The position numbers and the translations under genes are program-made. This document shows positions 45,593 to 54,213 of a DNA stretch of 61,273 nt, piece after piece. Each line of letters begins with the position of its first letter. The stretch's first letter is position 1. Source of the DNA: Cupriavidus sp. (GTDB lineage Bacteria > Pseudomonadota > Gammaproteobacteria > Burkholderiales > Burkholderiaceae). The DNA is taken from positions 1-61,273 of the forward strand of contig JAPSLC010000030.1 of NCBI GenBank assembly GCA_031181345.1, in the 5' to 3' direction. The notes beneath the pieces were generated by a model that had not been told where the DNA came from, did not search any database, and worked only from the letters and a program-made list of their open reading frames with translations.

Positions 45593-46540
45593 TCAATCCG
45601 CACGCAGTCGGTCGAGAGCCGCCGTCGTTTTCAGCCATTCGAGCACCGCGGCAGCGGGCGTGTCGGCCCGGATCGGCGCCGGGGACAACAGGCAATAGCG
45701 GGAACCGTCCTCGACAAACCCCATCGGCGCGACCAGCATGCCGTTGGCGATATCGTCCTGCACCAGATGCCAGGGCCCGATCGCGACGCCCAGGCCCGCC
45801 ACCGCCGCCTGCAGGCTGAAGTAGAAATGCTCGAAGCTCTGTTCCGGTGCGCGCGACAGCGTCTGTCCGCTGATGTCGGCCCAGGTCCGCCAGGCATTCG
45901 GCCTTGTCCGCGTATGCAGGCGCGGTGCGGAAGGACGCAGGTATTTCTGGCCCTTGCGCGCTGCGAACCATGCGACGGACTTGTCCGGCCGGCACACTGC
46001 ACCGACGCGTTCGACGAACAAGGGCATCGCGTGGATGCTGTCGGGCAAAGCGAAGTCATCGCGCCGAATCGCGAGGTCGATGCCGCTGTCGAACGCAACA
46101 GGCCCGCCCCCCGCGACGAGATGAACGTCCAGTCCGGGGTGCCGCGCCCTGAAGTCAGGCCAGCGCGGAATCAACCAGCGCATCAGCAACGTCGGCTCGC
46201 ACGACAGCACCCATTGCCGCGCTTGCCTCGCACTGGCGCGCAGTTCGCGCGTGGCCTGGCGCATCAGGCCGAGGCCGTCGTGCACGGCCTGCGACAGCCT
46301 GCGCCCTGCATCGGTCAGGAAAACGCGGCGGCTGCGTCGTTCGAACAACGCCACACCGAGGTCTTCCTCGAGCGTGCGCACCGCGCGGCTGACCGCGCCA
46401 TGCGTCAGATGCAATTCGTCCGCGGCGCGGCTGAAGTTCTCCAGCCGCGCCGCCGCCTCGAAGCAGCGCAGGGCCAGCAGTGAAGGCAGGCGAGCGTCGC
46501 TCGACGGTGAGCTGAACTCACCATGATGGTCAGAAAACAT
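45593..46540 (-). CDS. LysR-family regulator, GcvA-like
   Basis: A 315-residue LysR protein of the GcvA type: start of the domain LPSLLALRCFEAAARLENFSRAADELHLTHGAVSRAV, effector domain complete. The start is ambiguous; ATG 46540 keeps a 77-base divergent region to the LysE gene, while ATGs at 46567, 46579 and 46591 are in frame. None has a good ribosome site. Likely regulator of the LysE-type exporter. Confidence 0.85.
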   Translation of the reverse strand: MFSDHHGEFSSPSSDARLPSLLALRCFEAAARLENFSRAADELHLTHGAVSRAVRTLEEDLGVALFERRSRRVFLTDAGRRLSQAVHDGLGLMRQATRELRASARQARQWVLSCEPTLLMRWLIPRWPDFRARHPGLDVHLVAGGGPVAFDSGIDLAIRRDDFALPDSIHAMPLFVERVGAVCRPDKSVAWFAARKGQKYLRPSAPRLHTRTRPNAWRTWADISGQTLSRAPEQSFEHFYFSLQAAVAGLGVAIGPWHLVQDDIANGMLVAPMGFVEDGSRYCLLSPAPIRADTPAAAVLEWLKTTAALDRLRAD

Positions 46541-46617
46541 CGTTATTCGTCGGTCGTCCGGATCCATAACATATGGCATCCCCCGTGGCATATCCCCAGG
46601 AATCGACAGAGTAAACC

Positions 46618-47235
46618 ATGACCGAACTGTTAGCCGTGATCACCATTACGCTGCTCGCCGTGATCAGCCCCGGACCGGACTTTGCCATGGTGACTCGCAA
46701 CAGCCTGGTGCTGTCGCGCCGCGCCGGCGTGCTGACGGCGTTGGGCATCGGGCTCGGCGTGCTGATTCATGTCAGCTACACCATCCTTGGCGTCGGCGTG
46801 CTGATCCAGCAGTCGCTATGGCTGTTCCAGACGGCCAAATGGATTGCCGCCATCTACCTGGTCTACCTCGGTATCGGCATGCTGAGAGCCAGGCCGAGCG
46901 GTCCGCTGGCGGACGGCAGCACCACCCCGCTGTCGGATTTCGCCGCATTGCGCACCGGGCTGCTGACCAATGCGCTGAACCCAAAGACCACGGTCTTTAT
47001 CGTCAGCCTGTTCATGCAGGTAGTGCGGCCCGATACGCCGCTGGCGACGCAGATCGGCTATGGCGCCTTTATCTCGGCCGCCCATATCGGCTGGTTCAGC
47101 CTGGTCGCGGTATGCCTGTCGACGGGCGCCGTACGCGAGCGGCTGCTGTCCGTGCGGCACTGGATCGACCGGGTCTTCGGCGGGCTGCTGGTTGCGTTTG
47201 GCCTCTTGCTGGCGGTGGCGCGGGGCGCGCGTTGA
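46618..47235 (+). CDS. LysE/RhtB-family amino acid exporter
   Basis: A 205-residue inner-membrane protein with six hydrophobic segments and the RhtB motif ISPGPDFAMVTRNSL near the N-terminus. Expected role is export of an amino acid or homoserine-lactone-like compound. The divergent GcvA-like LysR gene is its probable regulator. ATG 46618 follows a short spacer; no strong ribosome site seen. Confidence 0.88.
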   Translation: MTELLAVITITLLAVISPGPDFAMVTRNSLVLSRRAGVLTALGIGLGVLIHVSYTILGVGVLIQQSLWLFQTAKWIAAIYLVYLGIGMLRARPSGPLADGSTTPLSDFAALRTGLLTNALNPKTTVFIVSLFMQVVRPDTPLATQIGYGAFISAAHIGWFSLVAVCLSTGAVRERLLSVRHWIDRVFGGLLVAFGLLLAVARGAR

Positions 47236-47253
47236 GGCGCGACGCGGTGCCCC

Positions 47254-47523
47254 CTACTCACCAAACTCCTGCTGGATGCGCGGCGCGTGCGGGCACTGCC
47301 GGTCCAGCGACTCACGGTACTTGACGCAGCCGCGCAGGAACTGCGGCCAGTCCGGCACCGCGGGCGTGTGCGTGGCCGCATCGGGCAGCAAGGCCCACAG
47401 GTCCGGATGATGCCAGCACAGCTCGTGGCCCGAGGCATCCCGATGGCGGCGGATGCCGGCGCGCAAGCGCTTCACCTCTTCGATCAGTTGGTCGCGGCTC
47501 ATCGCATCGATATCGTCGTCCAT
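47254..47523 (-). CDS. Small conserved hypothetical protein
   Basis: An 89-residue acidic protein without a known domain: MDDDIDAMSRDQLIEEVKRLR forms a likely short coiled coil, followed by HELCWHHPDLWALLP, and a Cys near the end in CPHAPRIQQEFGE. CAGGAGCC six bases before ATG 47523 is a strong ribosome site, supporting a real gene. It lies 83 bases after the end of an MFS gene on the same strand. I do not recognise its function. Confidence 0.65.
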   Translation of the reverse strand: MDDDIDAMSRDQLIEEVKRLRAGIRRHRDASGHELCWHHPDLWALLPDAATHTPAVPDWPQFLRGCVKYRESLDRQCPHAPRIQQEFGE

Positions 47524-47606
47524 GTCAGGCTCCTGCGCGTCGGTTGGTCTGGGACGACGCCACGCGTTGTGCCTCCACTCGCGGCGCCCTCTCCGAAACC
47601 TCCAGC

Positions 47607-48860
47607 TTAGGCCGGCTGCGCGCAGGCCGCCGACACCTTTGGCATATGGCGCAGCGTCAGTGACCAGAACGCCAGCGCGGCGGCACTGATGCCGGCGCCA
47701 AGCAGACAAACCGCCTGCCACCCCGCCAGCGCATAGACCCACGTCGACGCGATGGCGCCCAGCCCGCTGCCCACCGAATAGAACAGCATGTAGCAGCCGA
47801 CGAGCCGGCTGTGCGCATCGCGCTGCGCCGCGAAAATCATGCTCTGGTTGGCGACATGAATCGCCTGCCCGCCGAGGTCCAGCGCGACGATGCCGATCAC
47901 CAGCCACCACAGGCCGTGCGAATCGAACCACCACAGCGGCAGCCATGAGACCAGCAGCACCAGCAGCGCGCCGCCGGTGACTTGCTGGCCCAGGCCACGA
48001 TCGGCAAGACGTCCGGCACGCGCGGCCGCCAAGGCGCCCACTACGCCGACCAGCCCGAACGCCCCGATCGCCGTGTGCGACAGCGCATAAGGCGGCGCGC
48101 TGAGCGGCAACACCAGCGCGCTCCAGAACACGCTGAACGCCGCGAACATCAGCATCGCGATCGTGCCCCGGATCTGCAGCACGCGCTCCTGCCGCAGCAA
48201 CGTCAGCATCGACAGGATCAGCCGCGGGTAGCTCAGCCGGGAAATCGCGGGGACCTGTGCCGGCAGACGGCGCCACAGGATCAGCGACAGCGCCAGCATC
48301 ACCAGCGCCGAGAACAGATACACGCCGCGCCATCCGGCCACATCGGCGATCAGACCGGCCAGCACGCGGGCCAGCAACAGGCCGATCACGACGCCGCCCT
48401 GCGCGGCGCCTACCACCCGGCCGCGCTCAGAAGGCGCGCCGGCAGTCGCCGCATAGGCGATCAGTCCCTGCGTCATCGCGGTGCCGAGCAGTCCCACGGC
48501 CAGCATGCCGACCAGCAAGGCCGGCGCCGATGCGGCCGCGGCCACGGCAATCAGCGCGCCGACCAAGGCAGCCGCCTGCCACAGCATCAAGCGCCGCCGG
48601 TCGATCCGGTCGCCCAACGGCACCAGCAGCAGCAAGGCCAGCGCACAGCCGATCTGCGTGGCGGTGACCACGCCGCCGACCGCTGCATGGTCCAGCGCGA
48701 ACTCCGCGCCGAGCGCGTCGAGCAAGGGCTGCGCGTAGTAGACGTTCGCCACGCTCAGGCCGCAGGCGCAGGCGAACAGTGCCACCAATGCGCTGGGCAT
48801 CGGGCTCGTGGACGGCGTTTGGTGCTTCGGTACAGGCCCTGTCGGCGGTTCGCCCGGCAT
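47607..48860 (-). CDS. MFS transporter (YygY/Bcr-like) under HxlR control
   Basis: A 417-residue major facilitator protein with 12 predicted helices; first helix ALFACACGLSVANVYYAQPLL is typical of the MFS group with the NVYYAQPLL motif that commonly pairs with HxlR or TetR genes. AAGGAGAA is six bases before ATG 48860. It is divergent from the HxlR gene across 134 bases that carry two nested dyads. Substrate unknown, probably efflux. Confidence 0.87.
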   Translation of the reverse strand: MPGEPPTGPVPKHQTPSTSPMPSALVALFACACGLSVANVYYAQPLLDALGAEFALDHAAVGGVVTATQIGCALALLLLVPLGDRIDRRRLMLWQAAALVGALIAVAAAASAPALLVGMLAVGLLGTAMTQGLIAYAATAGAPSERGRVVGAAQGGVVIGLLLARVLAGLIADVAGWRGVYLFSALVMLALSLILWRRLPAQVPAISRLSYPRLILSMLTLLRQERVLQIRGTIAMLMFAAFSVFWSALVLPLSAPPYALSHTAIGAFGLVGVVGALAAARAGRLADRGLGQQVTGGALLVLLVSWLPLWWFDSHGLWWLVIGIVALDLGGQAIHVANQSMIFAAQRDAHSRLVGCYMLFYSVGSGLGAIASTWVYALAGWQAVCLLGAGISAAALAFWSLTLRHMPKVSAACAQPA

Positions 48861-48889
48861 GGTTTCTCCTTTTGTCGAGGTGGGTTCAA

Positions 48890-48949
48890 AGTGGTTTCAA
48901 ATCAAGACTGGTTTGATTGTAGGCAAACTGGTCTTAAAATGAAACCACT
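48890..48949. promoter_or_regulatory. Two nested inverted repeats, probable HxlR operator
   Basis: Outer arms AGTGGTTTCA (48890-48899) and TGAAACCACT (48940-48949) are a perfect 10-base pair; inner arms AAGACTGGTTTG (48904-48915) and CAAACTGGTCTT (48924-48935) match at 10 of 12 positions. They lie between the divergent MFS and HxlR genes and cover the promoters of both. Confidence 0.6.
48913..48940 (+). promoter_or_regulatory. Promoter of the hxlR-type gene
   Basis: TTGATT (48913-48918) and TAAAAT (48935-48940) with a 16-base spacer, inside the nested inverted repeats. A minus-strand TACAAT (48921-48916) may be the -10 of the MFS gene. Confidence 0.5.
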
Positions 48950-48994
48950 GAGCAGGGAGAAACCCGGCTCGTCCTTATCGCACCTGGAGATGCC

Positions 48995-49450
48995 ATGGCA
49001 AAACGTCGCGACAACGAGACAGAAACCTGTCCGGTTGCCCGCTCGCTCGACCTGATCGGCGACCGCTGGTGCCTGCTGATCGTGCGCGATGCGTTCGATG
49101 GCGTGCGGCGCTTCAGCGAGTTCCAGCGGCGCCTCGGCGTGGCGCGCAGCATCCTGGCCGACCGCCTCCGTCTGCTGGTCGAAGCCGGCATCTTCGAGAT
49201 CAGCCCGGCATCGGACGGGACGTCGTATCAGGAATATGTGCTGACGCAGAAGGGAGAACGGTTATTTCCGGTGATCGTGGCGTTGCGGCAATGGGGGGAA
49301 CGGCATCTGTTCGAATCGCGGGACGCGCATTCGGTGCTGATCGACAAGAGCACCGGGAAACCGCTCACGGTGATGGAGCCCCGCACTGCCGACGGCAAGG
49401 TGGTGCGGCCGTCGGAGACGGTGGTGCGGTTGCCCCAGCGCGCAGGTTGA
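48995..49450 (+). CDS. HxlR-family winged-helix regulator
   Basis: A 151-residue HxlR protein with the conserved Cys in CPVARSLDLIGDRWCLLIVRD, a winged HTH (FSEFQRRLGVARSILADRLRLLVEAG) and a short C-terminal tail. The Cys near the N-terminus is used as a redox or electrophile sensor in several relatives. The divergent MFS gene is the likely target. Confidence 0.9.
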   Translation: MAKRRDNETETCPVARSLDLIGDRWCLLIVRDAFDGVRRFSEFQRRLGVARSILADRLRLLVEAGIFEISPASDGTSYQEYVLTQKGERLFPVIVALRQWGERHLFESRDAHSVLIDKSTGKPLTVMEPRTADGKVVRPSETVVRLPQRAG

Positions 49451-49461
49451 GTCGCGACATT

Positions 49462-50676
49462 TCAGTCGACTGACGCAGCAAAACCGTACCGCCTGGCGCC
49501 CCAGACGACGGCTAGCGCTACCGCGAGCAACGCAAGCAAGGCCGGAGAGAACGCCCCGACGCCAAAGTGGTCGAGCAGCACGCCCCCAATGATGCCGCCA
49601 CCCGCAATGGCCGCATTCCACGCGGTAACCAGCATGGCCTGCGCGACATCCGCAGCTTCCTCGGCCGTCTTGGCCAGTGCGGTCTGGAACAGCGTCGCCG
49701 CGCCACCGAAGGCCAGTCCCCAGACACCGGCCGCTGCATACACCCCGAGCGGCGCATGTCCGGCGGCGCCGAGCGCCCATGCCGCCATGCCGAACAGCAG
49801 CGTGCTGGCCAGCGTTAGCGTACGCAGGTGACGGTCTATCAGAACACCGACGATCCAGATGCCAAGCAGCGACGCGATGCCGAACGCCAGCAAGACCAGG
49901 TCCGTACTGTCGGCCATGCCGGCGGCGCCCAGGAATGGCGCGATGTAGGTGTAGAGGATGTTGTGCGCCAGCACGAACGCCAACACCACGAACAACACGG
50001 CGCGGACGCCTGGCATGGCGATCACCCGCGTCAGCGGTACTCGCTTGCCGCTGGCTTGCCCGGCGAAGTCCGGCACTTTTATCCGCACCCAGATCAACAG
50101 AATCAGCGCGGACAGGCTCATGATGCCGAAGCAGACGCGCCATCCCGCCAGCGCACCGAGAAAGGTGCCCGCCGGCACGCCGAGCGACAGCGCCAGCGGC
50201 GTCCCGACCATGGCGATGGCAATCGCGCGGCCCTTCTGGTGCTCGGGCACCATGCGCGCAGCATAGCCCGCGAGCAGCGCCCATAGCAGTCCCGCCGAGA
50301 CCCCGGCCACGAAGCGGGCCACCATCGTCACGGCATAGCTGCTCGAAAGCGTCGTGACGGTATTGGCAACGGCGAAGCCCCCAATGGCGAACAGCAACAG
50401 CGGCCGGCGCCGCAGCCCTTGTGTCGCGGCAGTCAGCGGAATCGCCGCGATGAGCGAGCCAATGGCATAGACGGTGACCAACTGGCCGACCAGGGCTTCG
50501 GAAACGGCAAGGCTGACGGCCATCTGCGGTAACAAGCCGGCCGGCAGCGCTTCAGTCAGGATCGTGATAAAGGCGGCCATGGCGAGCGCCAGCAAGGCGC
50601 CCAGTGGCAGGCTGTCGCAACCCAGCGCCGGTGCAGCCTTCAGTTCGGTCGGGAAAGCTTCACGAGGCGCGTTCAT
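49462..50676 (-). CDS. MFS efflux transporter, AraJ/CmlA-like
   Basis: A 404-residue, 12-helix major facilitator protein with the motif VARFVAGVSAGLLWALLAGYAARM in helix 4-5. It starts at ATG 50676 overlapping the stop of the serine hydrolase gene (ATGA), with GGAGCAGG upstream. Co-transcription with a beta-lactamase-fold hydrolase under a LysR regulator suggests resistance or export of a compound processed by that hydrolase. Confidence 0.87.
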   Translation of the reverse strand: MNAPREAFPTELKAAPALGCDSLPLGALLALAMAAFITILTEALPAGLLPQMAVSLAVSEALVGQLVTVYAIGSLIAAIPLTAATQGLRRRPLLLFAIGGFAVANTVTTLSSSYAVTMVARFVAGVSAGLLWALLAGYAARMVPEHQKGRAIAIAMVGTPLALSLGVPAGTFLGALAGWRVCFGIMSLSALILLIWVRIKVPDFAGQASGKRVPLTRVIAMPGVRAVLFVVLAFVLAHNILYTYIAPFLGAAGMADSTDLVLLAFGIASLLGIWIVGVLIDRHLRTLTLASTLLFGMAAWALGAAGHAPLGVYAAAGVWGLAFGGAATLFQTALAKTAEEAADVAQAMLVTAWNAAIAGGGIIGGVLLDHFGVGAFSPALLALLAVALAVVWGARRYGFAASVD

Positions 50677-51863
50677 GCCTGCTCCAGCGCGCCATACACC
50701 GCGTCACGCAAATCGGTGACAAAACGCCCGGACATCCCTTCGTACAAGGTATTGGTCAGCGCCACGACGCTGAGCCGTTGCACCGGATCGACAAACCAGG
50801 CGTGACCATAGGCGCCTCCCCAGCGCCACGTGCCGACCGACTCCGGCGATGCCGCGAGCAGCGGATCGCGCAATACCGAGAAGCCCAGCCCAAAACCAAA
50901 CCCCGGGGCGCCTGGCACTTCGTGGCCATCGGTTTGGTCCCGTGCCATTTCGGCGAGCAGTTCGTTCGGCAATAATGCGCCGTTCCGCTGACGCAGCGCC
51001 TCCAGCAGGCGCATCACGTCGTCCGCCGTGCCCGCCATGCCCGCCCCGCCCGACGGAAACGCGTGCCGGTCGAAAATGCGCGCCGGGCTGTAGCGGATGC
51101 CCGCCGTGCCGTCGAAGACCGGCACGATCTCGCCTTCGCCGAGGCGATGCGGCTGCGGGCGATCGTTGACATAAGGCGTGGCGACGCGCTGCGCGTCGCG
51201 GGCAACGAAGTCGGTGTCGATCATGCCAAGCGGCCCGATCACCAGCTGGCGCACCGCCACGTCGAGCAGCGCGCCATGGACCCGCTCGATCAACGCCCCG
51301 AGTACGTCGGTGGCTACCGAGTAGCCCCACGCGGTGCCCGGCTCGTACAGCAGCGGCACGCTGGCAATACGCCGCAGGTTCTCGTCGAGATCGATGCCGA
51401 TCCGGTCCATGCCATCGGATACGCCGGCCCTCGCATAGGGTCCTTGTTCATCGGCCTCGAGGAAGCGGTAGCCCAGGCCCGCGGTATGGCTGAGCAACTG
51501 CCGGACCGTGATCCGCGGCACGCGGCCATCGGCCAGGCACGGGCGGAATTCCGGCAGCCAACGGTCGATGCCCTCGTCGAGTTCGATCTTCCCGCGCGCC
51601 ACCAGGACCAGCGCCGCCGCGGAAACGATGGGCTTGCTGACCGACGCCAGGCGAAACACCGTATCGACGGTCATCGGCCGCCGGCTTTCACGGTCGGCAA
51701 GGCCCGCCGCCTTGCGGTAGACGAGCTCGCCGTCTCTGGCGACCAGCACCACGGCGCCAACCAGCCGTTGTTCGTCCAGCGCCTGCTGGACGACCGTGTC
51801 GATGCTTTCGGAAAGGGACGCCGCGCCAGCCTCTGGGCGCAACGCGAGTGTGGAATCGGACAA
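50673..51863 (-). CDS. Serine hydrolase of the beta-lactamase/EstB fold
   Basis: A 396-residue class C-like serine hydrolase with the catalytic Ser74-Val-Ser-Lys77 (SxxK), a Tyr-Ser-Val triad in WGYSVATDVLG, and a C-terminal WGGAYGHAWF in the place of the KTG box. No signal peptide is present, so it is cytoplasmic and more likely an esterase than a beta-lactamase. TTG 51863 is the start, with a strong AAGGAG seven bases before it; no ATG fits. It is coupled to the MFS gene downstream and divergent from LysR. Confidence 0.85.
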   Translation of the reverse strand: MSDSTLALRPEAGAASLSESIDTVVQQALDEQRLVGAVVLVARDGELVYRKAAGLADRESRRPMTVDTVFRLASVSKPIVSAAALVLVARGKIELDEGIDRWLPEFRPCLADGRVPRITVRQLLSHTAGLGYRFLEADEQGPYARAGVSDGMDRIGIDLDENLRRIASVPLLYEPGTAWGYSVATDVLGALIERVHGALLDVAVRQLVIGPLGMIDTDFVARDAQRVATPYVNDRPQPHRLGEGEIVPVFDGTAGIRYSPARIFDRHAFPSGGAGMAGTADDVMRLLEALRQRNGALLPNELLAEMARDQTDGHEVPGAPGFGFGLGFSVLRDPLLAASPESVGTWRWGGAYGHAWFVDPVQRLSVVALTNTLYEGMSGRFVTDLRDAVYGALEQA

Positions 51864-51945
51864 CGCAATTCTCCTTCGAGGAACGACGCCGTCACGATAG
51901 AGCGCCCTGCATTGAAGAAAAAGTAGGGTAGATTTCCGCTTTATG

Positions 51946-51961
51946 CGGACAAATATGTCCG
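51946..51961. promoter_or_regulatory. Candidate LysR operator
   Basis: CGGACA (51946-51951) and TGTCCG (51956-51961) form a perfect dyad with an AATA centre between the divergent serine hydrolase and LysR genes, 40 bases before the LysR ATG. Confidence 0.5.
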
Positions 51962-52000
51962 TAATCGGATGGAGATCGGGATGGAGAGGGAGATCGCGAC

Positions 52001-52948
52001 ATGGACAGCCTGAACGGCTTCATGGTTTTCGTGCAGGTGGCCGAGACCCGCAGCTTTGTCGCGGCCGGGCGAATGCTCGGCGTGTCGGCATCCGCGATCG
52101 GCAAGAGCGTGGCCCGGCTGGAAAACAAGCTTGGCGTACGGCTGTTCCATCGCAGCACGCGCAGCATCACGCTGACGGCCGAAGGCGCACGGTTCCTCGA
52201 ACGCAGCCGCCGCATCCTCGCGGAGATCGAAGCCGCGGAAATGGAGCTGTCGGAAGCGACGAAGGCACCGCGAGGCCGGCTGCGCGTCAGCCTGCCGCTG
52301 GTCAGTTCGCTGCTGCTGCCGGTCCTTGCCGACTTCATGCGCGACTACCCCGACATCGAGCTCGATCTGGACTTCACCGACAGGATGGTCGACGTGATCG
52401 AGGAAGGCTTCGACGCAGTGGTCAGAACCGGCGAACCGACCGACTCGCGCCTGTCAGCCCGCCGGCTCGGCGTCTTCGAAGGGATGCTGGTGGCCTCGCC
52501 GGACTATCTGGCGCGCCGTGGCACACCGAAAGTGCCCGCCGATCTGCTGGACCACGCCTGCCTGCACTATCGCTTCCCCAACAGCGGCAAGCTCGAAACG
52601 TGGCCGCTCCGTCGTGCGCCCCGCCAACCGGAACTGCAGCTCCCGACATCGATGATCTGCAACAACATCGAGACGCGCGTTTGCTTTGCGCTGCAAGGCC
52701 TGGGGATCGCGTTCGTGCCCGACTTTTCGGTCAGGGACCTGGTCGCCAGCGGACAGCTCACACGCGTGCTGGACGGCCATCTGGAATGGGCAAACCCGTT
52801 TTACGTGCTGTGGCCGGCCAGCAAGCATCCATCGCCAAAGGTGCGGGTGTTTGTCGATTTTCTTTGTGCGCGGGTGTTTCCTTCGACGGAAACACGGCGT
52901 GCCGTGAAGCCCCGGCGGCCGGCGCAACGAGCGCGGCGCCAGGCGTAA
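52001..52948 (+). CDS. LysR-family regulator
   Basis: A 315-residue LysR protein (HTH: FVAAGRMLGVSASAIGKSVARLE) of the CrgA/DmlR-like type. ATG 52001 is preceded by GGGAG. Its C-terminus ends in an Arg/Pro/Ala-rich tail. Divergent from the serine hydrolase-MFS pair, which it most likely controls. It ends convergently, 73 bases before the NmrA-like gene. Confidence 0.9.
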   Translation: MDSLNGFMVFVQVAETRSFVAAGRMLGVSASAIGKSVARLENKLGVRLFHRSTRSITLTAEGARFLERSRRILAEIEAAEMELSEATKAPRGRLRVSLPLVSSLLLPVLADFMRDYPDIELDLDFTDRMVDVIEEGFDAVVRTGEPTDSRLSARRLGVFEGMLVASPDYLARRGTPKVPADLLDHACLHYRFPNSGKLETWPLRRAPRQPELQLPTSMICNNIETRVCFALQGLGIAFVPDFSVRDLVASGQLTRVLDGHLEWANPFYVLWPASKHPSPKVRVFVDFLCARVFPSTETRRAVKPRRPAQRARRQA

Positions 52949-53021
52949 TGGCACGTCGTGCCTCTTGGTTGAGGTTCAGTTCGGCAATCTTGTCGTTGCC
53001 GATCGTGAACAGAAATCCCGA

Positions 53022-53966
53022 TCAGGCCAGACGGTCCAGTTTGCGCAAGCGGGAACGCAAGTACTGCTCGACATCAATCGTCTCGTACCCATTACGGGCA
53101 TTGAAAGTTGCGGCCTTGTCCCACCACATGCCGTCGCCAAGGGCAAACGCCGCACGATAACGCGCCATCGCGTCGTCCGGGGCGGATGCGAGGTCGGCGC
53201 GCAATTTGGCCAGGGTCCATACGGTCTTCTCGAACGTCTCTCCCGTGACACGCTCGATGACCTTCGCCAGTTGTCCGTATGAGATCGTGTCACCGGCGAC
53301 GTATACGACCTCGTTGGCAATCCGCGGCTCGGCCAGCAGGATTTCCGTGGTGAGCCGGCCGATGTCTTCGGGCGTTGTCACGGTTACCTTGGTATCCCAG
53401 CTTCCGAGGCCGTGAATCGTCCTGCGTTCCAGATCCACCACGTCGAAAGCCGGCTCGAACAGGAAGCTTGTGAACATTCCCGTCGAGACGATTACCCATT
53501 CGGTCCCATTCTGACTACGCAGCCATTGCCTGACCTCATATTGTTCGTCAAAGACGGGCTGACCGCTGCCGCGACCGACGACGTCATAATCGACGCCGAA
53601 CTGCCACGGAAAATACCGCCGCACACCCGCTGCCAGCACCGCACGGGTGATCCTCAATTGCGTGCCAGGCCCGGCCACGAAGCCCGTGCAGTTCAAGACA
53701 GTGTCGTACGTCTCAAATCGCTTCTTCAGAGCTTCTTCGTCGGAAGCCAGATCGAAGCCGATGACGTCTACCCCCATCTCTCGAAGTTCAGCGAGATGCT
53801 TGGCATCTTGCGGCGATGGGTTGTCAACGGTACCGGGCGATACCAGTGCGGTGACCGACGCCTGCCGCGCTCGCATACGCGGCGCGAGCGTGCGCAATAC
53901 GGCCATTCCGAGTTGGCCAGCGCCCAGGACAAGCACGTCCTGCCGGACCGAATCACGCTGAGTCAT
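53022..53966 (-). CDS. NmrA-like NAD(P)-binding protein
   Basis: An atypical SDR of 314 residues: Rossmann GAGQLGMAVLR near the N-terminus and a C-terminal part with VVYVAGDTISYGQLAKVIERVTGE, as in NmrA/HSCARG and isoflavone-reductase-like proteins. These often act as NADPH sensors or quinone/aromatic reductases. ATG 53966 is chosen because AGGA lies nine bases upstream; ATG 53975 would touch it. It is divergent from a LysR gene over a 247-base AT-rich spacer. Confidence 0.82.
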   Translation of the reverse strand: MTQRDSVRQDVLVLGAGQLGMAVLRTLAPRMRARQASVTALVSPGTVDNPSPQDAKHLAELREMGVDVIGFDLASDEEALKKRFETYDTVLNCTGFVAGPGTQLRITRAVLAAGVRRYFPWQFGVDYDVVGRGSGQPVFDEQYEVRQWLRSQNGTEWVIVSTGMFTSFLFEPAFDVVDLERRTIHGLGSWDTKVTVTTPEDIGRLTTEILLAEPRIANEVVYVAGDTISYGQLAKVIERVTGETFEKTVWTLAKLRADLASAPDDAMARYRAAFALGDGMWWDKAATFNARNGYETIDVEQYLRSRLRKLDRLA

Positions 53967-54213
53967 GCTCTTCATTCCTTCAGAATTTCAATGTAATTTC
54001 GCAACCTCCAGGAAGTGCCCTCGGGTATCCCGATCCTTTTAGTAGCACCCCGCCTCGACCGCAGCACCAGCAAAGAAAACAATCTGGTGTCGATCAAGCG
54101 CTATGCTGCACCGGTTCGGCGTAGAGATTGGCTTCAGCGGGTCAACTTCATCATTTGATTTAATTGAATAATCTGGCCCACAACGCCACAACGCATCAGG
54201 CAAGGCAAATCGC

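Noticed and set aside
50673..51863. Serine hydrolase as a class C beta-lactamase
   Set aside because: There is no signal peptide and the KTG box is replaced, so an esterase or related hydrolase is more likely.
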